Positions 16,721-24,826 of a DNA stretch of 64,000 nt are shown here, in pieces (position 1 is the first letter of the stretch; every line of letters begins with the position of its first letter). The position numbers and the translations under genes are program-made. Source of the stretch: JABMOV01 sp964344305 (GTDB lineage: Bacteria; Fidelibacterota; Marinisomatia; Marinisomatales; JABMOV01); NCBI GenBank assembly GCA_964344305.1, contig CAYFMT010000015.1:1-64000 (forward strand). The letters are read 5' to 3'. Below the pieces are notes generated by a model, which saw only the letters and a program-made list of their open reading frames with translations, was not told the origin of the DNA and did no database searches.

Positions 16721-18283
16721 ATGAATGAAATTCGTGCACATATCCTGTGGGTTGATGATGAAATCGATCACTTGAAACCCCACATCATGTACCTGGAAGA
16801 TAAAGGGTACAAACTTCGTACTGTAACCAATGGTCATGATGCCGTGGAATTGGTAAAAAGTAACCGATTTGATCTGATACTTTTAGACCAGTTTATGCCG
16901 GGCCTGGATGGGCTTGAAACGCTGCGGAGAATCAAGGAAATCCGAGATTCAATTCCAGTTATCCTCATCACGAAAAGTGAGGAGGAGTGGTTAATGGATG
17001 AAGCAATTTCAGAAAAGATTGAAGAATTCCTGGTGAAGCCAGTAAAGCCTACACAAATATTCATTGCGGCAAAAAAAATCCTGGAATCCACTAAAATCCT
17101 TGAAGAAAAGGCCACATCTGGATACCTGAAGGAGTTTCAGGAAATCGAACACAAACTACAGGAAGCATTCAACCTGGATGACTGGTGGGACATTTATGTG
17201 AAACTGGTCAGGTGGCAGCTTGAGTTTGATGAACACCGTGATACAGGTCTGGGCAATATTCTTGAAGAACAGTTGAGAACGTCCAACAGGGAATTCATCC
17301 ATTACATCCGAGATAATTATCCCAGGTGGATGTCCGAAAACGAGCGGCCGTCAATGACGTTGGATTTGTTCAGGGAAAATGTCATACCACCGCTCCAGGA
17401 GAATAAGAAAGTATGCTTTATCCTGGTGGATAGTATGCGTCATGATCATTTGTTAAGCATCCTTCCTGATATCCAGAAATATTTTGATGTGGATATTGAC
17501 TATACCATGGCATTATTGCCGTCGGCCACACCGTTCAGCCGGAATGCAATTTTCAGTGGATTATTCCCCGATGATATTCTTAAGAAATACCCGGAACAGC
17601 GTTCGGATATGGAAGCCCATGCTCAGAGTTTGAATCAGCATGAGAGACGGATGTTGAGGGACCAGTTAAACCGTTTTGGTTTAAACTCCAAATCTATGCA
17701 TTATCACAAAATCTGGCATGTGGATGAAGGGAAAAAATTCGCTCAAAAAGTTTCCGGACTCATGAAAACACATGTGTTGAGTATCGTCATCAATTTCGTG
17801 GATATTCTTGCTCACAAGCGTTCAGAGATGGATGTTTTAATGGAGATGTTACCCGATGAATCTGGATACAGGGCTGCGGTAAAAACCTGGTTTGAAAATT
17901 CCTGGTTTTACGATGTTTTGAAGCAACTGAGTCAGGCAAATTACCAGGTAATTCTTACCAGCGATCATGGCAGTATTCGAGTAAAAAAACCAATTCTGGT
18001 AGGTGCAGACAAAGATACATCCAGCGGTGTTCGATACAAATATGGTAGAAATCTAAATTGCAATGAACGTCAGGCCCTTGTCATCAAGAAACCCAGTGAT
18101 TATCGGTTACCTGAGTTTGGTCCCCAAACCAGTTATTTGATTGCTGCCGATGATGCGTATTTTGTTTACCCGACTCAACAACATAAATATGAAACCATGT
18201 ATAAGGGCAGCTTTCAACACGGCGGAATTTCCCTGGAAGAAATGTTTGTCCCTGTTGCCACACTTACTCCCAGAGATTCATGA
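16721..18283 (+). CDS. porX: PorX-type response regulator with PglZ phosphatase domain
   Basis: Residues 1-125 are a receiver domain with the acidic pair D12-D13, phosphoacceptor D56 (LILLDQFMPGLDG) and the conserved Lys in LVKPVKP. A helical linker leads to a PglZ/alkaline-phosphatase-superfamily domain (about 200-520) with metal-ligand motifs FILVDSMRHDH, the nucleophile region SATPFSRNAIFSG, LTSDHGS and HGGISLEEM. At 520 residues this is the length of PorX, the regulator of type IX secretion in Bacteroidota, which hydrolyses oligonucleotides or phosphodiesters. No T9SS structural gene is visible here. From memory, tsaE also follows porX in many Bacteroidota, and the 4-bp overlap here fits that. 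No kinase lies next to it. Confidence 0.85.
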   Translation: MNEIRAHILWVDDEIDHLKPHIMYLEDKGYKLRTVTNGHDAVELVKSNRFDLILLDQFMPGLDGLETLRRIKEIRDSIPVILITKSEEEWLMDEAISEKIEEFLVKPVKPTQIFIAAKKILESTKILEEKATSGYLKEFQEIEHKLQEAFNLDDWWDIYVKLVRWQLEFDEHRDTGLGNILEEQLRTSNREFIHYIRDNYPRWMSENERPSMTLDLFRENVIPPLQENKKVCFILVDSMRHDHLLSILPDIQKYFDVDIDYTMALLPSATPFSRNAIFSGLFPDDILKKYPEQRSDMEAHAQSLNQHERRMLRDQLNRFGLNSKSMHYHKIWHVDEGKKFAQKVSGLMKTHVLSIVINFVDILAHKRSEMDVLMEMLPDESGYRAAVKTWFENSWFYDVLKQLSQANYQVILTSDHGSIRVKKPILVGADKDTSSGVRYKYGRNLNCNERQALVIKKPSDYRLPEFGPQTSYLIAADDAYFVYPTQQHKYETMYKGSFQHGGISLEEMFVPVATLTPRDS

Positions 18284-18723
18284 TGAATAATGTCATCTAC
18301 CAGTCAGAATCACTGGAAGAAACCATGTCCTTTGCAGCAGAGATGGCAACATCTATCTCACACGGGACCGTTATTGCCCTGATTGGGGACTTAGGCACAG
18401 GGAAAACCGCATTTTCCCAGGGATTTGCATGGGGGTTGGGTATTAAGGATTTTGTGAATTCCCCCACATTCAAGCTCGTTAGTCAGTATGATCGGTTAGA
18501 TGGTCATCTTTACCATGTGGATTGTTATCGATTGGATGGCCCACAGGATTTTATCAATATCGGCGGTGAAAACTTCCTGTATCCTTTGGAAGGAATAACA
18601 CTTATAGAATGGGCCAATATTATTGAAGAAATTATACCATCCAACTCGATATGGATACGGTTCTCAAGAAACCCGGATTTTCCTGAACGGCGGATTCTTG
18701 CCATTAATGGCTGGAAAAAATGA
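18280..18723 (+). CDS. tsaE: tRNA threonylcarbamoyladenosine biosynthesis ATPase TsaE
   Basis: The 147-residue protein carries Walker A at residues 36-43 (GDLGTGKT), followed by FSQGF, the NSPTFKLVSQY segment and LYHVDCYRLDG, all TsaE hallmarks, and ends with LIEWA. It is the ATPase of the TsaB-TsaD-TsaE complex that makes t6A37 in ANN-decoding tRNAs. It overlaps porX by 4 bp and tsaB by 4 bp. The start is one of two consecutive ATGs at 18280 and 18283. tsaD is not in the window. Confidence 0.92.
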   Translation: MMNNVIYQSESLEETMSFAAEMATSISHGTVIALIGDLGTGKTAFSQGFAWGLGIKDFVNSPTFKLVSQYDRLDGHLYHVDCYRLDGPQDFINIGGENFLYPLEGITLIEWANIIEEIIPSNSIWIRFSRNPDFPERRILAINGWKK

Positions 18724-19358
18724 AAATACTGGCAATAGAAACATCAACAGAGATTTGTGGAGTTGCGTTATTTCTGGATGGTCAACTGGAAATCCTGTCT
18801 GAGGAATTAACCCCCAGGGCTCATGCTCGGACGCTCCCTGAAAAATTTCAATCGATTTTTGAAACAGAACGATTCAAGGTTCAGGATCTGGATGCCATGG
18901 CAATATCCATTGGTCCAGGGTCTTTCACGGGACTTCGCATTGGATTGAGCTTCACAAAGGGTATTGCATATAGCCATAATCTGCCTATCATCCCCGTCCC
19001 TACACTTTATGGCATCGCTCAAGGTGCTTTAGATAAGACCTGGGATAATTGTGGGGTTATCCTTCATTCACACTCAACCAACCTGTTTTATCAAGATTTT
19101 ACCAAAATTGATGAACGAATTTTCTCTGATGGAAATCCTAAAGCATTTACTTATGATGCACTGGACAATCAATCACAAAAGAAGATATTTCATTACAATA
19201 GTAGTGAATTTTTAACGATGGACAATACTGAAGAGCAACGGCCTTCTGCACAATGGATTGGTGAACTTGCGCAGATTCATTTTGACGAATGGAAACTAGA
19301 TGATCCAAAAGAATTGGTCCCAGAATATATTTCACCCTTCAAACCTGGATCATCATGA
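18720..19358 (+). CDS. tsaB: tRNA threonylcarbamoyladenosine biosynthesis protein TsaB
   Basis: The protein has 212 residues of the ASKHA fold with the N-terminal ILAIETSTEICGVALF, the H-A-R-T-L-P motif and AISIGPGSFTGLRIGLSFTKGIAY, which are diagnostic for TsaB. TsaB is an inactive paralogue of TsaD that scaffolds the t6A complex. The start codon overlaps the tsaE stop (ATGA) and its stop overlaps rimI, so tsaE-tsaB-rimI are translationally coupled, the order found in many bacteria. The C-terminal half is more divergent than usual. Confidence 0.9.
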   Translation: MKILAIETSTEICGVALFLDGQLEILSEELTPRAHARTLPEKFQSIFETERFKVQDLDAMAISIGPGSFTGLRIGLSFTKGIAYSHNLPIIPVPTLYGIAQGALDKTWDNCGVILHSHSTNLFYQDFTKIDERIFSDGNPKAFTYDALDNQSQKKIFHYNSSEFLTMDNTEEQRPSAQWIGELAQIHFDEWKLDDPKELVPEYISPFKPGSS

Positions 19359-19798
19359 TTCGAAAAGCACATTCAGGGGATATTGACAAGTTATTGGCCA
19401 TCGAGCAAAAGGCATTTTTGCATCCCTGGTCGTACACACAGTTTGAAAATGAATTAAATAATACTCCCGTAACTGGTTGTAACGTATATGAGAAGGGAAA
19501 AGAGATCATTGGTTTTATCGTTTTTCATGATATTGGAACAGAAGTAGAGATTTTAATTATCGCAGTTGCCCAGGCGTTTCGTCGCAATGGAATCGGCAGA
19601 GAATTACTGGAATCCATAGTGGACAATAACAACCAGAATACAGACATTTTTCTTGATGTGAAGGCATCGAATTATAGTGCGATTAAGTTGTATATTGACG
19701 CCGGTTTTAAGGAAATAGGTCGACGTACAGCCTATTACAAGGATGGCGAAGATGCCATTGTTATGATTCGAAAAAATTACATAATGGATGCTAACTGA
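19355..19798 (+). CDS. rimI: Ribosomal protein S18 alanine N-acetyltransferase RimI
   Basis: This is a 147-residue GNAT acetyltransferase. It shows the RimI N-terminus (IRKAHSGDIDKLLAIEQKAFLHPW), the acetyl-CoA loop variant AVAQAFRRNGIGRELLESIV and the late motif FLDVKASNYSAIKLYIDAGFKEIGRR-x-YY. It acetylates the N-terminal alanine of S18, and its place directly after tsaB, overlapping by 4 bp, supports RimI over a general GNAT. The acetyl-CoA-binding loop reads RRNGIG, close to the family Q/R-x-x-G-x-G/A. Confidence 0.9.
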   Translation: MIRKAHSGDIDKLLAIEQKAFLHPWSYTQFENELNNTPVTGCNVYEKGKEIIGFIVFHDIGTEVEILIIAVAQAFRRNGIGRELLESIVDNNNQNTDIFLDVKASNYSAIKLYIDAGFKEIGRRTAYYKDGEDAIVMIRKNYIMDAN

Positions 19799-19800
19799 AT

Positions 19801-20637
19801 ATGGCCTGGTTTACACGAAAAGATAAAAAATTCAAGGATGAGGAACGGAAGGATATGCCCGATGGGCTTTGGGTAAAATGTCCAAGCTGTTCAGAGATTC
19901 TTTATAAACCCGAATTGGATAAAGCACATTCTGTGTGCAGGCATTGCCAGCATCATTTCAGGGTGTTGCCAGAACTCTATGAAAACCTGTTGCTGGATGC
20001 AGGGACAAAAAAAACGTTGTTTGACAATATTCATGCGAATGATCCTTTGCATTTCAAGGCAGGAAAAAAATATACAGAACAATTAAAAGTCGCGAAGAGA
20101 AAGACAGGTCACGATGAAGCCATACGTTGTTTTTCCGGCATGATAAATGGCAGGGAAATTGTTCTTGGAGTCATGAATTTCAAATTCATCGGTGGTAGCA
20201 TGGGGTCGGTTGTAGGTGAGGTTATTTCCCGTGCAATAGATTTGGCCATGGAAAAAAAGGTACCACTGATTCTGGTATGTGCCTCTGGTGGCGCCCGCAT
20301 GCAGGAAGGGGCCATATCCTTAATGCAACTGGCAAAAACCAGTGCCCATCTGGCTCGCTTTTCCGATGCAGGTGGATTATATATACCGATTCTTACAGAT
20401 CCTACAACAGGAGGTGTGACTGCCAGTTATGGAATGCTGGGTGATATCATTCTTGCAGAGCCCGGTGCACTAATTGGTTTTGCAGGTCCACGGGTCATCA
20501 AGCAAACCATCGGCCAGGACTTGCCCAAGGGATTCCAGCGCGCTGAGTTTCTCCTTGATAAAGGATTTGTTGATCATATCGTACCACGCGATTCCATGAA
20601 ATCGACTATATCAAATCTAATTCATCACCTGTTATGA
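19801..20637 (+). CDS. accD: Acetyl-CoA carboxylase carboxyltransferase subunit beta
   Basis: The 278-residue protein begins with the four-Cys zinc ribbon (C27, C30, C46, C49) that defines bacterial AccD and continues with a crotonase-fold carboxyltransferase domain (GGSMGSVVGEVISRAID, CASGGARMQEG, PTTGGVTASYGMLGDI, GFAGPRVI). With AccA it transfers carboxyl from biotin to acetyl-CoA to give malonyl-CoA for fatty acid synthesis. accA, accB and accC are not in the window. It starts two bases after rimI, and its stop overlaps surE. Confidence 0.95.
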   Translation: MAWFTRKDKKFKDEERKDMPDGLWVKCPSCSEILYKPELDKAHSVCRHCQHHFRVLPELYENLLLDAGTKKTLFDNIHANDPLHFKAGKKYTEQLKVAKRKTGHDEAIRCFSGMINGREIVLGVMNFKFIGGSMGSVVGEVISRAIDLAMEKKVPLILVCASGGARMQEGAISLMQLAKTSAHLARFSDAGGLYIPILTDPTTGGVTASYGMLGDIILAEPGALIGFAGPRVIKQTIGQDLPKGFQRAEFLLDKGFVDHIVPRDSMKSTISNLIHHLL

Positions 20638-21404
20638 AGAAAAAACCAAGAATCCTCATCACCAATGATGATGGAATATTTGCACCAGGTATTTTTGCAC
20701 TTTGGGAAGCAATGGATGCCCTAGGGGATGTATATATTGTGGCACCCGATACCGAAAAGAGTGCTGTGGGGCATGCCATCACAATTTCTGATCCTATTCG
20801 TTATCAACCAGTCTCCCGCAGGGATGGTTTTGAAGGCTTCGCCGTAAGTGGCACTCCAGCAGATTGTGTTAAGATTGCAGTCCATGGTATCATGGATGCA
20901 GAACCAGATGTTATCATTTCCGGAATTAACTCCGGTGCAAATGTTGGAAACAATATCATTTATTCAGGAACAGTGTCTGCTGCCACAGAGGGCACAATGC
21001 TGAACATTCCATCCATTGCAATCAGTCTTGACGCTTTGGTTGACGGAAATTTTGAACCGGCAAAAACCATAGCCCAACAGGTCGTTCAGAAAGTCCTGGA
21101 AAAAGGGTTGCCACAGGGTGTCCTGTTAAATGTGAATGTACCCAATATACCAATGGCTGAAATAATGGGAGTGAAAATCACTCGGCAGGGAAATATCTAC
21201 TTCAAGGATTGGTTTGATGGACGGGAAAGCCCACGAGGTCATCAGTATTACTGGATGACCGGTAAGATAATCAATCCTGACGAAGACCCTAATCATGATG
21301 GCGTTGCGTTGTCCGACGGGTATGTGTCTATTACACCCATACACTACCAGTTGACTTGTGACTCATTTTTGCCTGATTTGAAGGAATGGACATTTAATGA
21401 CTGA
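20634..21404 (+). CDS. surE: 5'/3'-nucleotidase SurE
   Basis: The protein is 256 residues with the metal-binding N-terminus ILITNDDGIFAPGI (N11, D12, D13), the family motifs SGTPADCVK and SGINSGANVGNNIIYSGTVSAATEG, and a C-terminal DGVALSDGYVSITP. SurE is a metal-dependent survival nucleotidase that removes phosphate from nucleoside monophosphates. It overlaps accD by 4 bp and guaA by 8 bp. It is of typical length, with no irregularities. Confidence 0.95.
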   Translation: MKKKPRILITNDDGIFAPGIFALWEAMDALGDVYIVAPDTEKSAVGHAITISDPIRYQPVSRRDGFEGFAVSGTPADCVKIAVHGIMDAEPDVIISGINSGANVGNNIIYSGTVSAATEGTMLNIPSIAISLDALVDGNFEPAKTIAQQVVQKVLEKGLPQGVLLNVNVPNIPMAEIMGVKITRQGNIYFKDWFDGRESPRGHQYYWMTGKIINPDEDPNHDGVALSDGYVSITPIHYQLTCDSFLPDLKEWTFND

Positions 21405-22950
21405 TGTACATGCCCAGGGTGTGATCATCCTTGATTTTGGATCCCAGTATACACAACTCATCGCACGAAGAATTAGGGAACAACATGTGTTCTCAGAGAT
21501 CTTGCCACATGACGCCCCGCTGGAATCCATTCTATCTCATCACCCCAAAGCACTGATACTATCCGGTGGTCCATCTAGTGTATTCTCAAATGAATCTCCA
21601 TCATTTGATACTGCGATTTTGGAATTAGATATGCCTGTACTTGGTATCTGTTACGGACTGCAACTGCTAACCTTACACGATGGTGGGCATGTGGAAGGTA
21701 CAGGTAAAGGTGAATATGGTCTCGCTCACTTAAACCTGCAAAATGATTCTCCTCTCTTTCATGGAATATCGGACCATTCCACTGTGTGGATGAGTCACAT
21801 GGATCAGGTTACCAGGCTTCCAGAAAATTGGCAGACAATCGGTACATCCTCAAACAGTGTCATTGCAGCCTTAAGTCACATGGAGAAACCACGATTTGCG
21901 GTTCAATTTCACCCGGAAGTGGCCCATACATCCGAGGGTGAAAAAATCCTCAGCAATTTTCTATTCAAAATTGCACATTGCGAGCCGAATTGGACGCCGG
22001 GACATTTTATTGAAGAACAGGTGAAAGCCATACGGTCTCAAGTTGGTGATGGAAAAGCCATCATTGGTGTTAGTGGTGGTGTGGATTCATCTGTTGCAGC
22101 GGCACTCATGCACAAGGCAATTGGGGATCGAGCAATTGGTGTCCTTATCGATCACGGCTTGATGCGAAAAAATGAAGCAGTTCAATGTATAACAGCATTG
22201 CATGATGGACTCGGAGTAAATATTCACCTGAAAGATGAATCTGACATTTTTCTTGAAAAACTAAAAGGAATCACCGATCCGGAAGAAAAAAGAAAAATAA
22301 TTGGTAACCAGTTTATTTATTCGTTTGAAGCATTTTCAAAACAGTTTGGTGATGTGGGATTTCTTGGACAGGGAACATTATATCCTGACGTTATCGAAAG
22401 TGGTGGTAGCAAGGCAAAGGGAGCAGCTGAGGTCATTAAAAGTCACCATAATGTCGGTGGGCTACCTGATGATATGGAATTTGAACTGGTTGAACCTTTG
22501 CGTGAATTGTTCAAGGATGAAGTTCGGAATGTTGGCAGAGAATTAGGTCTTCAGGAATCGCTGCTCCAGAGGCATCCATTTCCTGGACCGGGTCTCGGCG
22601 TAAGAATAATTGGTGATGTAACAAAGGAAAGATGTGATATTCTTCGTGAGGCAGATGAGATTTATTTAAACATACTGCACGAAGAAGGAATCTACCATGA
22701 AATCTGGCAAGCATTTTCCGTTCTGATTCCGGTGAAAACTGTGGGTGTTATGGGTGATCAACGCACATATGAAAACCTGTTGGGTATCCGTGCTGTAACA
22801 AGCAGCGATGGAATGACAGCAGACTGGTATCGGATGTCCCCTGAAATTCAATCACGAATTTCCAATACCATTGTCAACAATGTTCGAGGTGTAAACCGTG
22901 TTGTTTATGATATCACTTCGAAACCACCGGGAACTATTGAATGGGAATAA
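21397..22950 (+). CDS. guaA: GMP synthase, glutamine-hydrolysing
   Basis: The 517-residue enzyme has a class I glutamine amidotransferase domain (residues about 1-195, nucleophile C85 in GICYGLQ, catalytic His in FHPEVAHT), an N-type ATP-pyrophosphatase domain with the P-loop GVSGGVDSSVAAALM, and a C-terminal dimerisation domain ending in the canonical NRVVYDITSKPPGTIEWE. It converts XMP to GMP. The gene overlaps surE by 8 bp. The length and ending match the family exactly. Confidence 0.97.
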   Translation: MTDVHAQGVIILDFGSQYTQLIARRIREQHVFSEILPHDAPLESILSHHPKALILSGGPSSVFSNESPSFDTAILELDMPVLGICYGLQLLTLHDGGHVEGTGKGEYGLAHLNLQNDSPLFHGISDHSTVWMSHMDQVTRLPENWQTIGTSSNSVIAALSHMEKPRFAVQFHPEVAHTSEGEKILSNFLFKIAHCEPNWTPGHFIEEQVKAIRSQVGDGKAIIGVSGGVDSSVAAALMHKAIGDRAIGVLIDHGLMRKNEAVQCITALHDGLGVNIHLKDESDIFLEKLKGITDPEEKRKIIGNQFIYSFEAFSKQFGDVGFLGQGTLYPDVIESGGSKAKGAAEVIKSHHNVGGLPDDMEFELVEPLRELFKDEVRNVGRELGLQESLLQRHPFPGPGLGVRIIGDVTKERCDILREADEIYLNILHEEGIYHEIWQAFSVLIPVKTVGVMGDQRTYENLLGIRAVTSSDGMTADWYRMSPEIQSRISNTIVNNVRGVNRVVYDITSKPPGTIEWE

Positions 22951-22987
22951 TGTTGTGCAGTTATCTAGAAAGCCAGAGGATATATAA

Positions 22988-24826
22988 ATGTGTGGTATTG
23001 TAGGGTATTACGGAAATAAAGATTGTGTCCCGATCCTCATCAGTGGATTGAAGCGATTGGAATATAGAGGATACGATTCCGCCGGTGTTGCTGTTATGAA
23101 TGATGGTGTCATGCATCATGTAAAACGCGCTGGTAAAGTACGTGAACTGGAGCAGACCATAGATGAATCCACCGTCAGGGGATCCATTGGTATAGCCCAT
23201 ACACGATGGGCTACTCATGGTGAACCCAATGATGTAAATGCACACCCGCACTGTAACTCAGATGAGTCCATTGCCCTCATTCACAATGGAATAATTGAGA
23301 ATTATGATACAATAAAACAGGTGCTTTCAGAAAAGGGATTTAGTTTCGTGAGCGAAACAGATTCAGAAGTCCTGGTACAATTAATTTCAGATTTATACGA
23401 ATCCGGTGAATTATCTTTTAGTGAATCTGTCCGGGCAGCTCTTCAACAGGTGGTTGGTGCCTATGGAATAGTAGCCTTATGCAGGGATGAACCTGATGCA
23501 CTTGTTGCTGCACGTTTTGGAAGCCCCCTGGTATTAGGGATTGGGGAAAATGAGTACTTCCTAGCCAGTGACGCATCTCCTATCGTGGAATACACGCGTA
23601 ATGTTGTCTATCTGGATGAAGGGGAAATGGTTACCATTACACCTGACGGTTATACCATTCGAAAGATCATGGAAGATAAGGTGGTTACGAAAGAAATCGA
23701 AACCCTTACACTATCCTATGAACAAATTGAAAAGGGAGAATTTCCCCATTTCATGTTAAAAGAAATCCACGAGCAGAAACAGACTATCATGGATACCATG
23801 CGTGGTCGGGTCCAAATGGATAAAGGATCAGCCCATCTTGGAGGTATCAGTGATTTTCTCCCAAGGATTCTTTCCGCAAAGCAGTTTTATATCACCGCAT
23901 GTGGTACATCATGGCATGCCGGGCTCATTGGAAAATACCTTTTAGAAGACTATGCCGGTATTCCAGTCCACGTGGAATATGCATCTGAGTTTCGCTATCG
24001 AAAAACGGTTGTGGATGGTGAAACCGTTGTTATTGCCATCAGTCAATCTGGCGAGACAGCCGATACTCTTGCAGCCATTAGAAAAGCCAGGGATAAAGGG
24101 GCATTAACGCTTGGAATTTGCAATGTGGTGGGTAGCTCAATTTCCAGAGAAACAGACTGCGGAGTATACACACATGCAGGTCCTGAAATTGGTGTGGCTT
24201 CAACAAAAGCATTCACCGCACAGGTGAGTGCACTCATCATGCTGGCATTAACCATCGGTCGCCAAAAAGGATTATCAAAAGAAGACGGACTCAGGATAGT
24301 ACAATCACTCAATAAAATTGATGATCATGTACAAACCATACTTGAAAATAGCAGCCAGATTGAGAAAGTTGCCTGGGAGACACAGTACGCTGATAATTTC
24401 CTATACCTAGGGCGAGGATTGAACTTCCCTGCTGCACTCGAGGGAGCACTAAAACTGAAAGAGATATCCTATATCCATGCCGAGGGTTATCCAGCTGCTG
24501 AAATGAAACACGGACCCATTGCTCTGATAGATGAACGAATGCCTGTTGTTTTCCTTGCCCCTCATGACAGAACATTTGAAAAAGTGTTTTCAAACATACA
24601 GGAAGTGAAATCAAGGAAAGGAAAAACCATCATTCTCACGGATAAAAAAACCAGGGATCTTCAATCCATCGCAGATTACATGATCGAAGTCCCAACTACC
24701 CACAGTCATGTGTTCCCAATTCTTGCATCCATTCCACTGCAATTGCTTGCCTACCATCTTGCAGTTTTACGAGGGTGTGATGTGGATCAGCCCAGAAACC
24801 TTGCAAAGAGTGTTACGGTTGAATAG
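22988..24826 (+). CDS. glmS: Glutamine--fructose-6-phosphate aminotransferase
   Basis: This is a 612-residue GlmS. Cys2 of MCGIVGYYG is the N-terminal nucleophile after Met removal. The glutaminase domain contains THGEPNDVNAHPH and HNGIIENY, and two SIS domains follow (CGTSWHAGLIGKYLLE, SQSGETADTLAAIRKA, LGRGLNFPAALEGALKLKE). It ends with the canonical RNLAKSVTVE. It makes glucosamine 6-phosphate, the first step to peptidoglycan and outer-membrane amino sugars. Only 37 bp separate it from guaA, too little for a glmS ribozyme. A purine-rich AGAGGAT lies just upstream of the ATG. Confidence 0.97.
   Translation: MCGIVGYYGNKDCVPILISGLKRLEYRGYDSAGVAVMNDGVMHHVKRAGKVRELEQTIDESTVRGSIGIAHTRWATHGEPNDVNAHPHCNSDESIALIHNGIIENYDTIKQVLSEKGFSFVSETDSEVLVQLISDLYESGELSFSESVRAALQQVVGAYGIVALCRDEPDALVAARFGSPLVLGIGENEYFLASDASPIVEYTRNVVYLDEGEMVTITPDGYTIRKIMEDKVVTKEIETLTLSYEQIEKGEFPHFMLKEIHEQKQTIMDTMRGRVQMDKGSAHLGGISDFLPRILSAKQFYITACGTSWHAGLIGKYLLEDYAGIPVHVEYASEFRYRKTVVDGETVVIAISQSGETADTLAAIRKARDKGALTLGICNVVGSSISRETDCGVYTHAGPEIGVASTKAFTAQVSALIMLALTIGRQKGLSKEDGLRIVQSLNKIDDHVQTILENSSQIEKVAWETQYADNFLYLGRGLNFPAALEGALKLKEISYIHAEGYPAAEMKHGPIALIDERMPVVFLAPHDRTFEKVFSNIQEVKSRKGKTIILTDKKTRDLQSIADYMIEVPTTHSHVFPILASIPLQLLAYHLAVLRGCDVDQPRNLAKSVTVE

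Noticed and set aside
22951..22987. glmS ribozyme/riboswitch before glmS
   Set aside because: Only 37 bases separate guaA from glmS, too short for the ribozyme, and no matching fold is seen.
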